64,000 bases of DNA from Muricea muricata (Eukaryota; Cnidaria; Anthozoa; Malacalcyonacea; Plexauridae), in contig OY979723.1 of assembly GCA_963855995.1 (NCBI GenBank), positions 7,011,013 to 7,075,012 of the forward strand, in the 5' to 3' direction. Under the pieces are notes generated by a model, which saw only the letters and a program-made list of their open reading frames with translations, did no database searches and had not been told where the DNA came from. Positions within the stretch are counted from its first letter, which is position 1, and each line of letters starts with the position of its first letter. Made by a program: the position numbers and the translations under genes. Positions 35,801 to 47,060 of this stretch are shown here, piece by piece.

Positions 35801-35951
35801 ACTGTTCCACACTTCTTTTATGATTACGACCTTGCCCGGTACAAAATATCAACCCGACAAAACAGACAAAACATTTTAAGAAAACAGGGACACGGTTAAA
35901 ATTTGAATGAAGAAATATGTCATATTTTAGCTGAAGAAAAACAAGTGGCAT
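32691..35951 (-). CDS. Orphan multi-exon gene joined by phase-1 introns (gene span, 3' end unknown)
   Basis: Three minus-strand exons can be joined with every junction in phase 1: 35951-35705, 34370-34227 and 32858-32691. The joined frame encodes about 186 residues and must continue downstream, because the last exon ends in a strong donor CAAG|GTAAGT. Symmetric 1-1 exons are common in extracellular proteins. Cysteines are few and scattered, and I do not recognise the family. The N-terminal part (VFLKCFVCFVGLIFC, then KR) could be a signal peptide with a dibasic site. The same T-rich stretch could instead be the pyrimidine tract of an acceptor. The linkage of the exons is inferred from strand, order and phase only. 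Confidence 0.35.
33935..34080. mobile_element. Diverged relative of the 15.7 kb palindromic MITE
   Basis: It shares ACTCAATTTTCTTG and AAGATGCTAAT, in order, with the right arm of the 15709-15890 element. It also shares ACATGAGTTA and ACAATTGAGG with the left arm in weaker form. The palindrome is eroded. Confidence 0.55.
34227..34370 (-). CDS. Orphan exon b, symmetric 1-1
   Basis: A 144-bp exon between acceptor TTATTTATTTTCAG and donor ACAG|GTGAAG. It encodes FYKEKRFDFGFVCDIL, VDSTLINLVYPSPSSSES and KSEMDPNIT. Phase 1 on both sides fits exons a and c. If the donor is not used, the frame stops after GEAKS, making this a terminal exon. Confidence 0.4.
34804..35027. mobile_element. MITE with CACAG ends and internal TTGAACAATGTT repeats
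   Basis: The ends CACAGTCAAAAA and TTTTTGCTGTG are flanked by TA (34802-34803 and 35028-35029). Further in, GATGAAAACAGTATTGAAC pairs with GTTCAATGCTGTTTTCATC. The middle carries several TTGAACAATRTT or complement copies, so the whole element folds in more than one register. It is 224 bp with no ORF. Confidence 0.65.
35705..35951 (-). CDS. Orphan exon a, possible first exon
   Basis: Open from ATG 35951, with donor AATAG|GTATTG in phase 1. It encodes a hydrophobic run (VFLKCFVCFVGLIFC), then GRNHKRSVEQYCWHISETV and HACSYVPEITLEQRQ. Alternative left borders are the strong acceptor TGTTTTTCTTCAG (phase 0) at about 35931 or CGGGCAAG at about 35834 (phase 1). The KR-SVEQYC run recalls processed peptide hormones only loosely, and no family is claimed. 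Confidence 0.3.
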
Positions 35952-38900
35952 GTTTCATTTCAAATTTCGCGCTTTCAAATTTCATTAAAATTTTAATTCA
36001 CTACAAATTTGTCATACATATATATTTATGTATGAATCTTTGAATATTACAATTGATGCTACTTTAAGTTTCATCCAATATGTACATAACTTTAATTCAA
36101 TCATAAAATATTTTGTTGTTGACCCATTAGGCTTAGTGATATAGTTTAAGCGCCGTTAAACGAGCTGGCGGTTTTGCTGCTCTAATCTGCAGTGCAATAT
36201 CTGAAATGGGTCAGTTTTAGATATGATTTGTGAGAGCATTCGTAGTTCAAGGTGAAAATTTTAAACAAAACTTTGTATTTTCCATTATAGTCCTGTAAAT
36301 TTTTTCTTTCCTATGTATATTCACATCGACAAATTGTTAGGAGGGTGCGAGGTACTATTATTTTTTCTTGGGACGACTATACCGGCTGAACGACATATAT
36401 GGCTGTGTATCCGAAATCAAACTGCAACTTTGTATAAAAAAATCAGCATCGTTAAATATGGCCTTTAAAAAACCGCCTTTATACTATGAAATTTTGTGTT
36501 ATCACTTTGTCATTGTTGCTTAGCTAAAGAAGAACGTTACAACAATATACACGGGGTCCTGACACACACTTTGATCAAAGAAATTTCAATATTCCAAACC
36601 GCAGTCTAGTGAATTTCCGCTTAAATATTATGTTTCATACTCAGTAGCTATCATGGACAGCATATCATTAAAGAGAGCAACTTACCTTAAACTTCCGAAA
36701 TTCTCGTACGTGCTTGCGTGATATGGCGTGAGCAGGCTTTATTGATGGTCAACGTGGGAAATGGCTGACTCAGTAATCATGCGATATAGTTTCGTAGGAA
36801 CGTCAAAGACGCATTCGTGACAACCTGTTGTGCAGAAACGGGAAACTTTTATTCACCGCTCGCAGCTATGACGCAAATGTGACGCACATAGGCCGTATGT
36901 GTCACGGAAATAGGAAATGAGAGGTTAAAGTTCTTACAGAAAGTTCTAAGTGTGTTCCGACTTGTTTTCCGGTAAGATTTGAAGCTTCCGAGTAAAATAT
37001 AGACTTAATGCTTCCTGTGTACACAGATCTGACCGTTCTTAAAATGCTTAGTTATTCTGCTGGACCTTTAGAAGTTTCAGTTGAGTTTTCAGTTCTTTTT
37101 TTTTCAGGTTGACTTTAATTAGAATGGCTATCTTTCTCGTCTGTAAAATCATTCCTCGTTATCGTTAGATTAAAATTTTTTGTGTGCAAAATTGCGCAAC
37201 GATAAACAGTGTCATGACTGAATTTCACGTGTCATCTTATTATCTCAGGTATTTTCAACTCGAACTTCTGAGTTGCTAGCTGAAATTTAGAGGGTTAATA
37301 TAGAGTTAACATAGAGGGTGAGCCAACAATATCCATGTTTTCGTCGTGTTTAAAAATAGAATTGTGCAATAATACGCAGTTGACAAAAAAAATTTAATAT
37401 ATACCTTCTATCAGTCGTGTTATGAAATTTGTGGATTTGAAATTTCGTTTTGTTAAAAGGGAACGTACAATTTCAAATTCCGGTTTATTTTCTTCAAATA
37501 TCCGTTACCTCAAGCTGCCGGCCCGTCGTTCACACGTCGTTCAGATTGATCCGAGATCGGTTCAGAGCCTTAACGGGCCAAGTGTGGCCAGTTAAAAACG
37601 AGTTGAAACCAATCCGAGATCCAAACGAGATCATCTACGGACGTGGCCTCAGATTGTTTCTAATTTTAGATCGATGTAGTTTTTTGTTTAGCACGTGCTA
37701 TTGTGAGCTAAATCGGTTAATTAACACTCCGAAATTTTGGTGCAAATGTGGACACTCCACGCAATCTGTTCCCCAAGCAAAAGCAAATGGCCTAGGATCG
37801 GTATAAATTACATCGAATCGAAGTATACCGCCCCTAAAATATATGAAATTAACGCATTTGATTATATATAGCAAATTATGCTGCGTGAGTGAACAAATAT
37901 CCTCATACTTCATATACGTTTCTTCTTTTAAAACTCAAGTTTCAGATTAGTTCAGTTGCAACATTAGTCTTAGGATCAGATTGTTATAGGAATGATATAT
38001 GTTGTCACTGAATTAGCTATATGGCCACGGTGTGTAAAGTATATGTGGCATTATGCATCCTCGTTCTTCGGAGAACAGTGGCATAGAAAAATATATTTTC
38101 GGAGAACAGTGGCATAGAAAAATATATTTCCGAATTGAAGTCCCAATTTCCGAGCACCGGATCAGTTCAATATCTCGCGGTATCGTGGAGACTTTAGTGC
38201 ACAGATCAGTCATGGTTCTATCTCTAAAAAATGCATTTGGTTTACAAAACAATAACTATTAAATTATGCCAAAATAAAGTGACTTTGACACATTGAATTT
38301 TCATGACCAGTGTTCTGATCATTGATTTTATTTACCACTTGCAATATATGGAATTCTTTATTTCAGCGTTTTTAACAATATTTGTGGAACAAAATAACTA
38401 AAATATATTTATGATAATTAGTTCAAATATAGAAAATTCCCTGCCGGAAAAGATATAACAGAGCTATCAGAACTAAGAGCCTTTCGTCGGAAACTGTTAG
38501 CCAAAACACTCGAATTCTAATCATATCGTAATTCAGATAATGAACAATTTCATAAGTTTTGTTTTAACCATCCATAATATTGTTCATCATATCCTTCGTG
38601 GACTTACCCAAAATTTACTATTAATCTTCATAACTGTAATGATATTCTAGAGTTATGCAATCGTGTGATATTATGATAACATTTATAATGGCCACATATC
38701 TTCGGTTGAAAAAAAAAACATAAATATCCAACGGTAAAATCCTCCAGGCTAGGTTTTATATTCCGGTGTAGATTGCTGTTGGAAGCTGTGATAACGATAA
38801 AACCGGATATTAAATCATCGTTGATATTGTATTTGATTTTGGAAGTGTATAACGCCCACCACCCCTCCATTAATATCTGCCCACTGGTTGTTCAAGGAAC

Positions 38901-40427
38901 TTTATCTTTAGCTAAATCGCTGATTTTTTTTATTCCAGACACGTTCGTCTACAAACTTGATTTCGGTGGTGAGATTACCTTACTCCTTAGTCTTCGTTTT
39001 GTTTTCAGTTGTGCATGTTGAATAAAAGTATGGGTGAAAGCCGTACGCGCACTATAATCCAAGATGTGTCAAACTATGATTCTTGGAAACAGACATAAAT
39101 TTATTTGCTCATTTTGTGTGCATTTTAATGCTTAAATATAACATTTGTATGCACCGTATGGCGTTATTCAGTTTAAGTTGTCTAGTTTTTCAACTTAGTA
39201 ATGTCAATGAAACATGACGAAGTCAATGTATGGATCTTGGCAGCAGAGTCTATGGATTTGTCAGACATTCTCTATAATATAGAAATCTACAATTATTATG
39301 GATATTCCACGTACTTCTAGCACTAAAATTCCGATATTAATGCAATTTTCGTACTGGGGACATGCATCTTTAGTAAGTGGGTCCTAAACTTCTAATTCCT
39401 TTCATAAATAGATCTATAGTTACGTATACACTAAAGTACTGCCAGATGATATTATTGGCCACGCAAACTTCACAAATTCTGCGAATCATTGATCGGCTAA
39501 GCATGTTTGTCTCAATAATATATGTATAAGCTTTCTTCTGAAAATTAATACTTAAATTAATCGTCGTGAAGCATTAAAATATTTACAAATTTTGGGGAGG
39601 GGCGTGTATTGTTTAATTTGTGCTTTATGGAAAGAGTATTGTTTGGTCAGTTTAAATTTTAAGCATCAAGCGGAGCCTTTCAATTTAAATAAACCCACAC
39701 AAATGCACAACTGTTTGTATGCACCTTTTTAGCATGAAGATCATATTGATTTCACGGAATTTGCTTTATTGTACTTGAAACAGCATTTCGCCCTCCGTCA
39801 TGTCGAAATGGATAAAATTTCGCTGAGTTGTTCATTGTTTTGTGGCTTTACACGTAAAAGTTAATGACCTCGAACGAGGACAATAACTTGTTACAAACGA
39901 ACATATATATTATAATATTTATAGATTTTCGCGCCATTTTTCGCGTTATTAGCATAATTTATGAAAAAACAATAACACGTTGATATTCACGGTAAAGGGA
40001 CAGTACTAAAGCGATAAAACGATACGAAATGTGATATTTAAGCTACGAAATCGCCATATAGATGTAAGTTAAGTATCTTTCTTTATTTGATTTGTATAAA
40101 CGTTAACCTAATCGACTTTATTTGTGATTTATTTAGCAAACCTTTATTATTTGATATATTCGAACGGATGATACAATGATATAATGACAATATTGATATT
40201 CAAGCAAAGTAACGACTTTATGTAAAGAAATTATGAGAGTAAAGAATAAATAAAGTGTGTAATCTTTGGTGAAATTAATCGACTGTAAGACATTCGGTTG
40301 GGTTCGTTCCCAACATAACTGATGATATGACTGAGGGCAATTATATCAGTTAGTGTCCAAGTTTGAGAGCATTTACCGGTTTATTTTATTTTTGAGTTCC
40401 AACACGAATCCATCTACTTTAAAGACT
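35952..40427. other. Non-coding stretch
   Basis: No supported gene. A plus-strand open frame at 37450-37806 has no motif. An imperfect palindrome TGACGCACAT..ATGTGTCA is near 36880-36904. A 2x tandem repeat at 38067-38130 is listed separately. Confidence 0.35.
38067..38130 (+). repeat. Two-copy tandem repeat, unit of about 32 bp
   Basis: TTCGGAGAACAGTGGCATAG with the following AAAAATATATTT occurs twice head to tail with no mismatch in the core. This is a recent duplication. Confidence 0.9.
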
Positions 40428-40921
40428 TTAAGGTGGCTCCCTACAGTATCATAATATGTTAGGCATTTCAAGACACATCTGCTTGCAACGAAATTTGTAC
40501 TGGCTACACTTGGAACAGGGTAATGTGAGTGCTTTCAGTTTCAGGGAAGACATGAAGGTCTTTGATGTGCATATATAGAAAAATAGGAACAAAATAAGCG
40601 TAAGTTGCTATTGTAACTACATCGTTCTATTTTTTGCAGTTTTAATGCTTAATTTCAAAATGAATGAGCAATAACTTTCTTTTTCTTCGGTCAAATTTTC
40701 TGAAATTTTTCTAGTTGTTTATTAATGTGTAAAGGGAAAAGATATCAGATTTTGATATATTCGTGGATTTCGATTGCGAGAAACGTGTTTGTAGATTTTT
40801 TTGAATTCGAATATGTCTTACCGTAGACATGGTATAACAACTGGACGTAGTTTTAAAAAAATCTACCGAAGGAAACAGAAGATAACCAAGGCTAAAATCC
40901 ATAAAATATGAACCACCTTAA
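40428..40921. mobile_element. TTAA-flanked element, family GGTGGCTCCC, copy 1
   Basis: TTAA (40428-40431) then GGTGGCTCCCTACAG at the left; GAACCACC then TTAA (40918-40921) at the right. Inside are two partners, TTCTTCGGTCAAATTTT and CTACCGAAGGAAAC. It shares the left end exactly with the copy at 44155. It has no ORF and is non-autonomous. Confidence 0.65.
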
Positions 40922-41409
40922 ATCACGAAGTTTTCCTGATTTTTTTCACAAATTTTATCTGATTATTTTTCGGTATTTATTACGAGGTTGAAGGAGGCTT
41001 GCAATGAACAGCAGTTATATATTATCTACCTCTGAGCTCATACTTTTCTGCGTAGAAGGCAAAAATGGCGAATTGTGGAGGAGAATCCATTTAACTTTTA
41101 AACTTTCTTGTCCTCCTATATAAGGCACATTACTTAGAAACGAGCATTGCATTTCAATGTGATTATACAATATGATCACTTACTTTGAAATAAAATAAGG
41201 TGGTGGTTTTGTTGAGTATTAGCCAATCTGTGTGTGCAGAACACAAATTGATACTATATAGAATACTTCAACCAGCAACAGTGGCGTACCGAGCCGGACA
41301 CTTCAGTCATGTACTGTATACATTTCTAGGAATAAAGTCGTTAAATGGTAGCCGAAAATTGCCGACTAGGAAAATGGGATTCCACACACTTGGACAGAGA
41401 TTCTTTGGG

Positions 41410-41628
41410 CAAGAAAGCAGTGGCGGATCCAGGGTAAGTCAAAATAAATTATAGCAGCTCAATATTAAATTCAAAATAATTTTATAACAGTGTCATAGGT
41501 TATGAATTTCAAAAGAATAAAATCTAACCAATGAAGTTGTTTTGAAGGTATTTTAAAATGTAAATATATCCTAGAATGAGCTGTGGTAATTTATTTTGAC
41601 TTACGCCAGATCCGCCACAGCAAGAAAG
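41410..41628. mobile_element. hAT-type MITE with 8-bp target duplication
   Basis: The element 41418-41620 begins CAGTGGCGGATC and ends GATCCGCCACAG. The inverted repeats extend through GTAAGTCAAAATAAATT, about 44 bases with few mismatches. It is flanked on both sides by the identical octamer CAAGAAAG (41410-41417 and 41621-41628). The 8-bp duplication and CAGTGGCGGATC ends are typical of hAT elements. There is no ORF, so it needs a transposase from elsewhere. Confidence 0.9.
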
Positions 41629-42167
41629 AATAGAAAATGGAATTAAGACTCGAGCAAGATAAAAAACAACGGCTATTACGATTTGTGCACTTGAGCAATG
41701 CGATTTAGACAGGAAATAATAGCCTCTCCCCCCCCCCCCCTCCTCTGGACCCTGAATTGATTTCTACGTTTTCTTGAATGCTCAGTTGCCCCACATTAGT
41801 ATGTAGAAAAAATGAAGAATAAACTTGAAATGATAAATAGAAACTGAAAGTCTGAAACTACTTCATAATAATGGCAATTGCTGTTAAAACGGTAATTTTA
41901 CTTAATTTTACATTGACGTTATTGTATCGTTGTTTATTTTAGAGCTAAAGTAAAAACAAAAGCTTATTTATTGAATAATTATATATTCTCTTTAAGCAAC
42001 AGCTGCAGAAAGTCGACTTCTTCCGCAAGACTACCACTATTCTATCTCTAACTAGACTTCAATCATTTGTACAGATATTGCTTAATGTCAAGTCGCAGGA
42101 CCTCGCCATTTCCGACACATACTGTTTAGTTTCATGATGAACTGATATACACGGCAATTGGGGACAT

Positions 42168-42173
42168 TTTATT
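42168..42173 (-). terminator. Poly(A) signal after the 42 kb ORF
   Basis: AATAAA on the minus strand, about 70 bases after the stop of the 144-residue ORF. Confidence 0.45.
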
Positions 42174-42241
42174 ATAAATCAATCTGTAACAGAGCGATAG
42201 CGTCACAATATTATTTAATGTTTCGTACTCTATTCACATTT

Positions 42242-42676
42242 TCACTGCTCATCATTTCGAAACCCAGTGTCGTGATCTGCAATGGTTGCCTTAACAACTG
42301 GTCGGCTCTGCTTCCACGTCCAGTACGCTGGCAAATAAATCTCACTTTTCTTTCCTTTTTTATTATAACTTTTTCTCGAAGAATAAAAAACGGGGAACGT
42401 CGCCCCGATTGGCAAAGTATAAAAAATCCTTCCAATTTTCCACTTCTTTGTACGAGATGCTCTTTGAACAGGATAAAAATCCTGTCTTATTTCGCTCAAT
42501 TTACTTTTGTCCTTTTTTGAAGGTTTTGGGATTTCGGATCTGTCTCTATATCTTGGACTCTCACGCCATACTGGTTTTCCTTTACTGCTTTCATCCAGCA
42601 CAACAATCGTCAGTACTTCTTGAATGTAAGCAAAAGCAAGACAACATATCCATATTTTGTTTGCTGTTGTCAACAT
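42242..42676 (-). CDS. Single-exon ORF, small basic, possibly secreted protein (144 aa)
   Basis: ATG 42676 is the first in-frame ATG after an in-frame TAA, and AATAAA lies 70 bases past the stop. The N-terminus (NKIWICCLAFAYIQEVLT) looks like a signal peptide or one membrane helix. The rest is strongly basic, with KK pairs in SKKDK, TKKWK and NKKGKK and an aromatic stretch GRIFYTLPIGATFPVFY. Apart from the two Cys in the leader there are none, so no disulfide fold is expected. It has no recognised domain. A secreted basic peptide precursor or a taxon-restricted gene would fit; chance cannot be excluded, because the opposite strand also has open frames of 97-120 codons. Confidence 0.4.
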   Translation of the reverse strand: MLTTANKIWICCLAFAYIQEVLTIVVLDESSKGKPVWRESPRYRDRSEIPKPSKKDKSKLSEIRQDFYPVQRASRTKKWKIGRIFYTLPIGATFPVFYSSRKSYNKKGKKSEIYLPAYWTWKQSRPVVKATIADHDTGFRNDEQ

Positions 42677-42699
42677 TCTTTCAATTCGCAACACAATTC

Positions 42700-44154
42700 T
42701 AACATTTTTGAACCAACTATTTTTCCTTTGAACTGCCCTTTACACAATATAAAGTAAATTTTAAAGTCGTGCTTTAACAGCAGTAGGAACTTGTGCTTTC
42801 CTGCATGCAATAATAAATTTTTATTTATTGACAAGTAAAGCGACATCAATTGAATGAATATATAATAAAACCAGTCAAGCGTTCAAAACAAGAACAGGTG
42901 GAACGTGTGCAGTAGCATGCCTGCTGCCACAAAAAGAAGAATGGCCGTGAGACTTTTTCGAATTTAATCGGCTGAAATAATACAGTAGAAATGTTTGACA
43001 TGCCATTGTTCTGCTTCTTCCTTCGACCACATTTAGATAAATATGAGCATAATGAGCGTTAAAATTTGGGATTGTGTCTGACTATTACTAATTGTGTTGG
43101 TGGTTCCAGAACAACGATCGCTAACTATTTGTCCGTAATTTTCTAGGGTTTTGGGCGACAAAAAACAAAATACTAACTCAGGACATCGTTACCCAAATAT
43201 GCGAAACTTTGTACAACTGAGTTGCAGAGAGTGCTCTTTTCAGTCGCTTAGTTGACTTCTTAACATTCGATCCTATTTATTCGCCCGGGTAATGCATATT
43301 GTCCCTCAAGATGTGATGATCTGAAAAAATATTGTAACGAAAATCCCATTCGTTGCCATTGGTTTAAAGTTTTTGTCCAAAACAGTCATTATACTTGCGT
43401 GCATGAAATTTGTCGTGCATCCGGAAAACGCAAATCTGGAAAACAGCCTCGACATGTCAACCAGCAAAAAATAACCGGACAAAGAAATATAGAAATGTAA
43501 ATCTGCCGCTGATGGTAGCAATTTTAGCGAGCCACAATTAATGCTCAAATCATCCTTGTCTGGCGCGCGACCGCTAAAGGCTCCGGAATTTAATCAAACG
43601 GAGAACTCGCAGACAACCCACGAATTTCAGCAGAACATTGACTTATTCTCCTGTTACCCAACTGACAATCAAACCTGCGTCGAAGTGAATAGCCTGCGTG
43701 GCAGCCGGTGAATTTCTGGATAGGACATGTATTATTGGGTTTTGAAGCCGGAAGTACGTGTGGCTATGGAGGAAGGTCCCACTTGAGACGCAGTGCTAGA
43801 TATTTCTATTACAAGGTGTATAGTTTTCATTTTGAAATAAAAAGATGCAAATGCTTTCAAAGAAATCAGTTTTCTTATAGAAACTACATCGATTCACTCC
43901 ATGAGTGGGGCTATTGAACATGGCCGCCGATCCTAAAGTATAATGTGTTTCCGGCTGCAATTTTATTATATTTTTATTTTATTTATCTTAATACATATCA
44001 ATGAGTTCCGCCCATCGCCTGCCGGCTAATCCCCCCCCCCCAAAAAAAAACATTGACCGTCTACCGCGCAGGAAAGAAGTGACAGGCGAGTAGTTTAATC
44101 TCTTTTCTAGCGAAGCTCCCGTTATCTAAAAATGAAAATTGCTAACAGATGTAG
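42700..44154. other. Non-coding stretch with CpG-richer island
   Basis: 43560-43720 is richer in GC and CpG (GGCGCGCGACCGC) than its surroundings. A minus-strand frame without ATG start at 43306-43548 begins beside it. No splice support was found, so no gene is called. Confidence 0.3.
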
Positions 44155-45395
44155 TTAAGGTGGCTCCCTACAGTTTGATACAGTTTACGAATGATTTATA
44201 TAGATCAGTGAGATTAGACGTCATCCTCGCGACTTTCGCGTGGGATTTTCGTAGTTCGGCAAAATTTTTAAAACAAGAGCAACAGAACTTGTTTTTGAGT
44301 GCTGTTATGTACCAAAACATGATCATTCTTCATTATTTTCTTGACTTTTTGAAAAGTTAAACAGTACGTATGTTTTTAACCAGTTTTTTAAATATATATT
44401 TACATATGTTTCTGATTATTTATTTTGAAGCAATGTTGTTTATAATATTACTAAAAAATTGTTGCCAATCAAAATTCAAAATGCTATCTTATGCTGTCTT
44501 CAAAAGCACTCTCAAATTGTCGGCGAAACATATATAGTTTCTGCCATTCAACCCTGCTTAATATGTAGTACTTTACCTGTTGAATTCAATAGAGAGATAG
44601 AAGTTATTTTGGATGAATTGTTCAAGTCGTAGTTGAATGTTTTGGTGCTTTTTTAGGCTTATTTACACATATTTTTTTGACAAAAAAGAATATAATGAAC
44701 CATTGGTCAATTCAATGGATTATAGTGTTTTGCTTTTTCGTATTTTGAACATTATCTTGTGTTTTCGTCTCAAAAAAGCAAAAAATATCTGTTTCAAACA
44801 TATGTGCCAAACAACACGAAAATAAAATTACTAAAAAAGCCAACTAAACAACACGCGTTTTCCACGCATTATAATTTACACGCATGCGCAAATAGCGATC
44901 ATGTCGAATCGATATTTTGTCACAACCAGAGTTTAGGACTGTTTTTCTCGTTTTTCCTTCGGTGAATTTTTTTTTAATTTTGCACATTTTCTCGGTATAA
45001 CAAGCAGTAAAACATATCAAAATTTCAAAAAATTCTATAAGATGGAATTGTTGTACTAGTTATTTGTGAACATCTCAGAACCTGCCTTTACAATTCGTCT
45101 CAAAATTTATCATGTTATTCCTTTATCAACCAAAAGTCATCAGAAAAAAAATTAGAAAAATTCACCGAAGGAAAATTAATAAATGATGTAAAGATCATAA
45201 AAAATATGACATGGTCATAACGCCATATTTCCATGGAGACGAAATAAACCAACGAAAGTTTTCATCATTAAAAATGTTTAACATCATGGTAATGTGGTGG
45301 CTAAGTTTCAACACCACAACTTTCACGAAAAAGAAATAGTAGACCTTCAAACAATACGTGAACTGAAACATTATAACTGTAGGGAGCCACCTTAA
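44155..45395. mobile_element. TTAA-flanked element, family GGTGGCTCCC, copy 2
   Basis: TTAA (44155-44158), GGTGGCTCCCTACAGT at the left; ACTGTAGGGAGCCACC, TTAA (45392-45395) at the right. The 16-base terminal repeats are perfect. Internal partners TTCCTTCGGTGAATTTT (about 44955) and AAATTCACCGAAGGAAAA (about 45160) also match copy 1. It is 1.24 kb with no transposase ORF. TTAA targets suggest piggyBac-like mobilisation, but the ends do not match the usual piggyBac CCC start. Confidence 0.8.
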
Positions 45396-46919
45396 CTTGA
45401 CTAGCTCGGTGGATTAAAAACATTCCTAGTAAATACATTACAAAAAGACAATGATATCGCGTGTTTCAATTGAATTTAATTAATAAAGGTAACATGGACG
45501 CCTATCCTGTACATCCACAAGAATTCTTGCTAATCATTATTCTTATGCAAGAAGAGTGTTTACACTACTCTATGTACGAATGTTAGGATGAATGAAGTGA
45601 ATCGAAAAAAATTTATATTTATTTGAAAGTACCATTGTGTCTTTTCTGATTGATGGAGTAGCTATGTGTAATCTGTAAGCAATTTACTGAATGCATGCAT
45701 GTATAACACAATACTGTACCAAATAAAAACTATATTAAACTACAATTAATGATAAAAGTATCTCCATGAAAACACATTTCCATCCTTTTTAAGGGTGTAT
45801 GACACTATAGATTAAATCTACGTTTACATATAATAAATAGAAACTATCACAATGAAACGACTGAATAGAGATTCCTGTGGGAATAACTTTTTAGGTGTAA
45901 AATAGTTAGTAAACTGAACAAAGTCCAAAGATTTCAACGCGTTTATCAACGATTATTATATGCCATATCAAACTTACAGGCATAATTCAGCCCTGGAAAA
46001 TAGTATAAAAAGTACATTATTCACAGCATGACCAGTCAGCTGTTGTGGAAGACGGATTTGTTTTACTATTGGCTCACTTATCAGGTAACAAGGCGGAAGT
46101 TTTGTGTTTAAAAACTCCATGTTATTCCAAACAAAAATACAAAATAACCCTATGGGTATTCTACAGTTGAATGCCTTGACATTTGTTTATTGAGGCTGTC
46201 CGAATTCATTAGAAATTTTATCTAGCTCTCCACCATAAAATGATTTGTAGAGCATGTTTGAGTTTCAAAGTTTGCCTGAAGATAGAAATCATGTTTCCCG
46301 TTTGAGCTCAATTCCAATTATAGGTTTATTTTCAAAAACTCCGCCCCTTATCCACTAGTAGACAACCAGTAGAGCTGGGCAATAAACGATTCTATGGTGA
46401 AAGAAGTACAACGCGCCATGACTTAGACTATCGCGCCATAAAACATAGTCACTTATAAGATTTTTCAGCATTTTTTCTTAACCGTCTTGCAGACATCACC
46501 CAAGGAAAATATTAGGCATAAAATTCAGTTTTTCGCACTACAGCTAAAAAAACTGTCAAAACATTCAATCAATCAGAACGAACACTCTATTTCAAAATTC
46601 CGCCTTGCACACCTTCCACATGTGGTCTCAATTCAAACCAGTATATTTTAAGTGTCATACTAGATACCCAATGGCAGCGCTGATGAAAATATCGCACCGA
46701 AATCCCAGTATAGATCCACCGGCGTTCTCGAAGGCGGCAAAACTACCCAACTCTATTAATTTACAAATGTGACTGTGTCTACAATCCAGTACTTTAATAA
46801 TCACTGGTCAGTGGTTCAATTTGGTCGAATACCCGACACGTAAATGGTAACGGTAAAGCGCCAAAGATGACGAAATTCAAATTCAAACGAGCAATGGACT
46901 TCGCCATATCTGTCTACTG
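45396..46919. other. Downstream flank of ETS B, non-coding
   Basis: No supported gene. CAAGGCGGAAGTTTTG (about 46089) is partnered by AAAATTCCGCCTTG (about 46597), a possible pair of ends of an old element of about 0.5 kb. A minus-strand AATAAA near 46325 could serve gene B. Confidence 0.35.
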
Positions 46920-47060
46920 TCACTCGCCATTCCAGGATGAAGTGTAGCAGATCACTGAACGTCGTTTGACAAACTCCTGGGGTGGCGGTGAGGGTGATGG
47001 CAGAACAGGATGGTTGTACGGAAGTTGAAGGAATTTATAAACGAAATGTCTTCCCTTCAC
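46920..47060 (-). CDS. ETS gene B, exon 3 (end of ETS domain and short tail)
   Basis: The acceptor TCATTTCCAG is followed by GTGAAGGG in phase 0. It encodes VKGRHFVYKFLQLP, then a Pro-rich run and KRRSVICYTSSWNGE before the stop. The intron lies at the same codon as in gene A (after II-x-K/K, before V-x-G). Confidence 0.8.
   Translation of the reverse strand: MKGRHFVYKFLQLPYNHPVLPSPSPPPQEFVKRRSVICYTSSWNGE

Noticed and set aside
35705-35951. Insulin-like peptide (KR-SVEQYC resemblance)
   Set aside because: Cysteine number and spacing do not fit an insulin or relaxin A or B chain.
37450-37806. Plus-strand 118-codon frame
   Set aside because: No ATG with good context, no motif and a composition close to background.
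43306-43548. Minus-strand 80-codon frame beside a CpG-richer stretch
   Set aside because: No ATG start and no splice or homology support.
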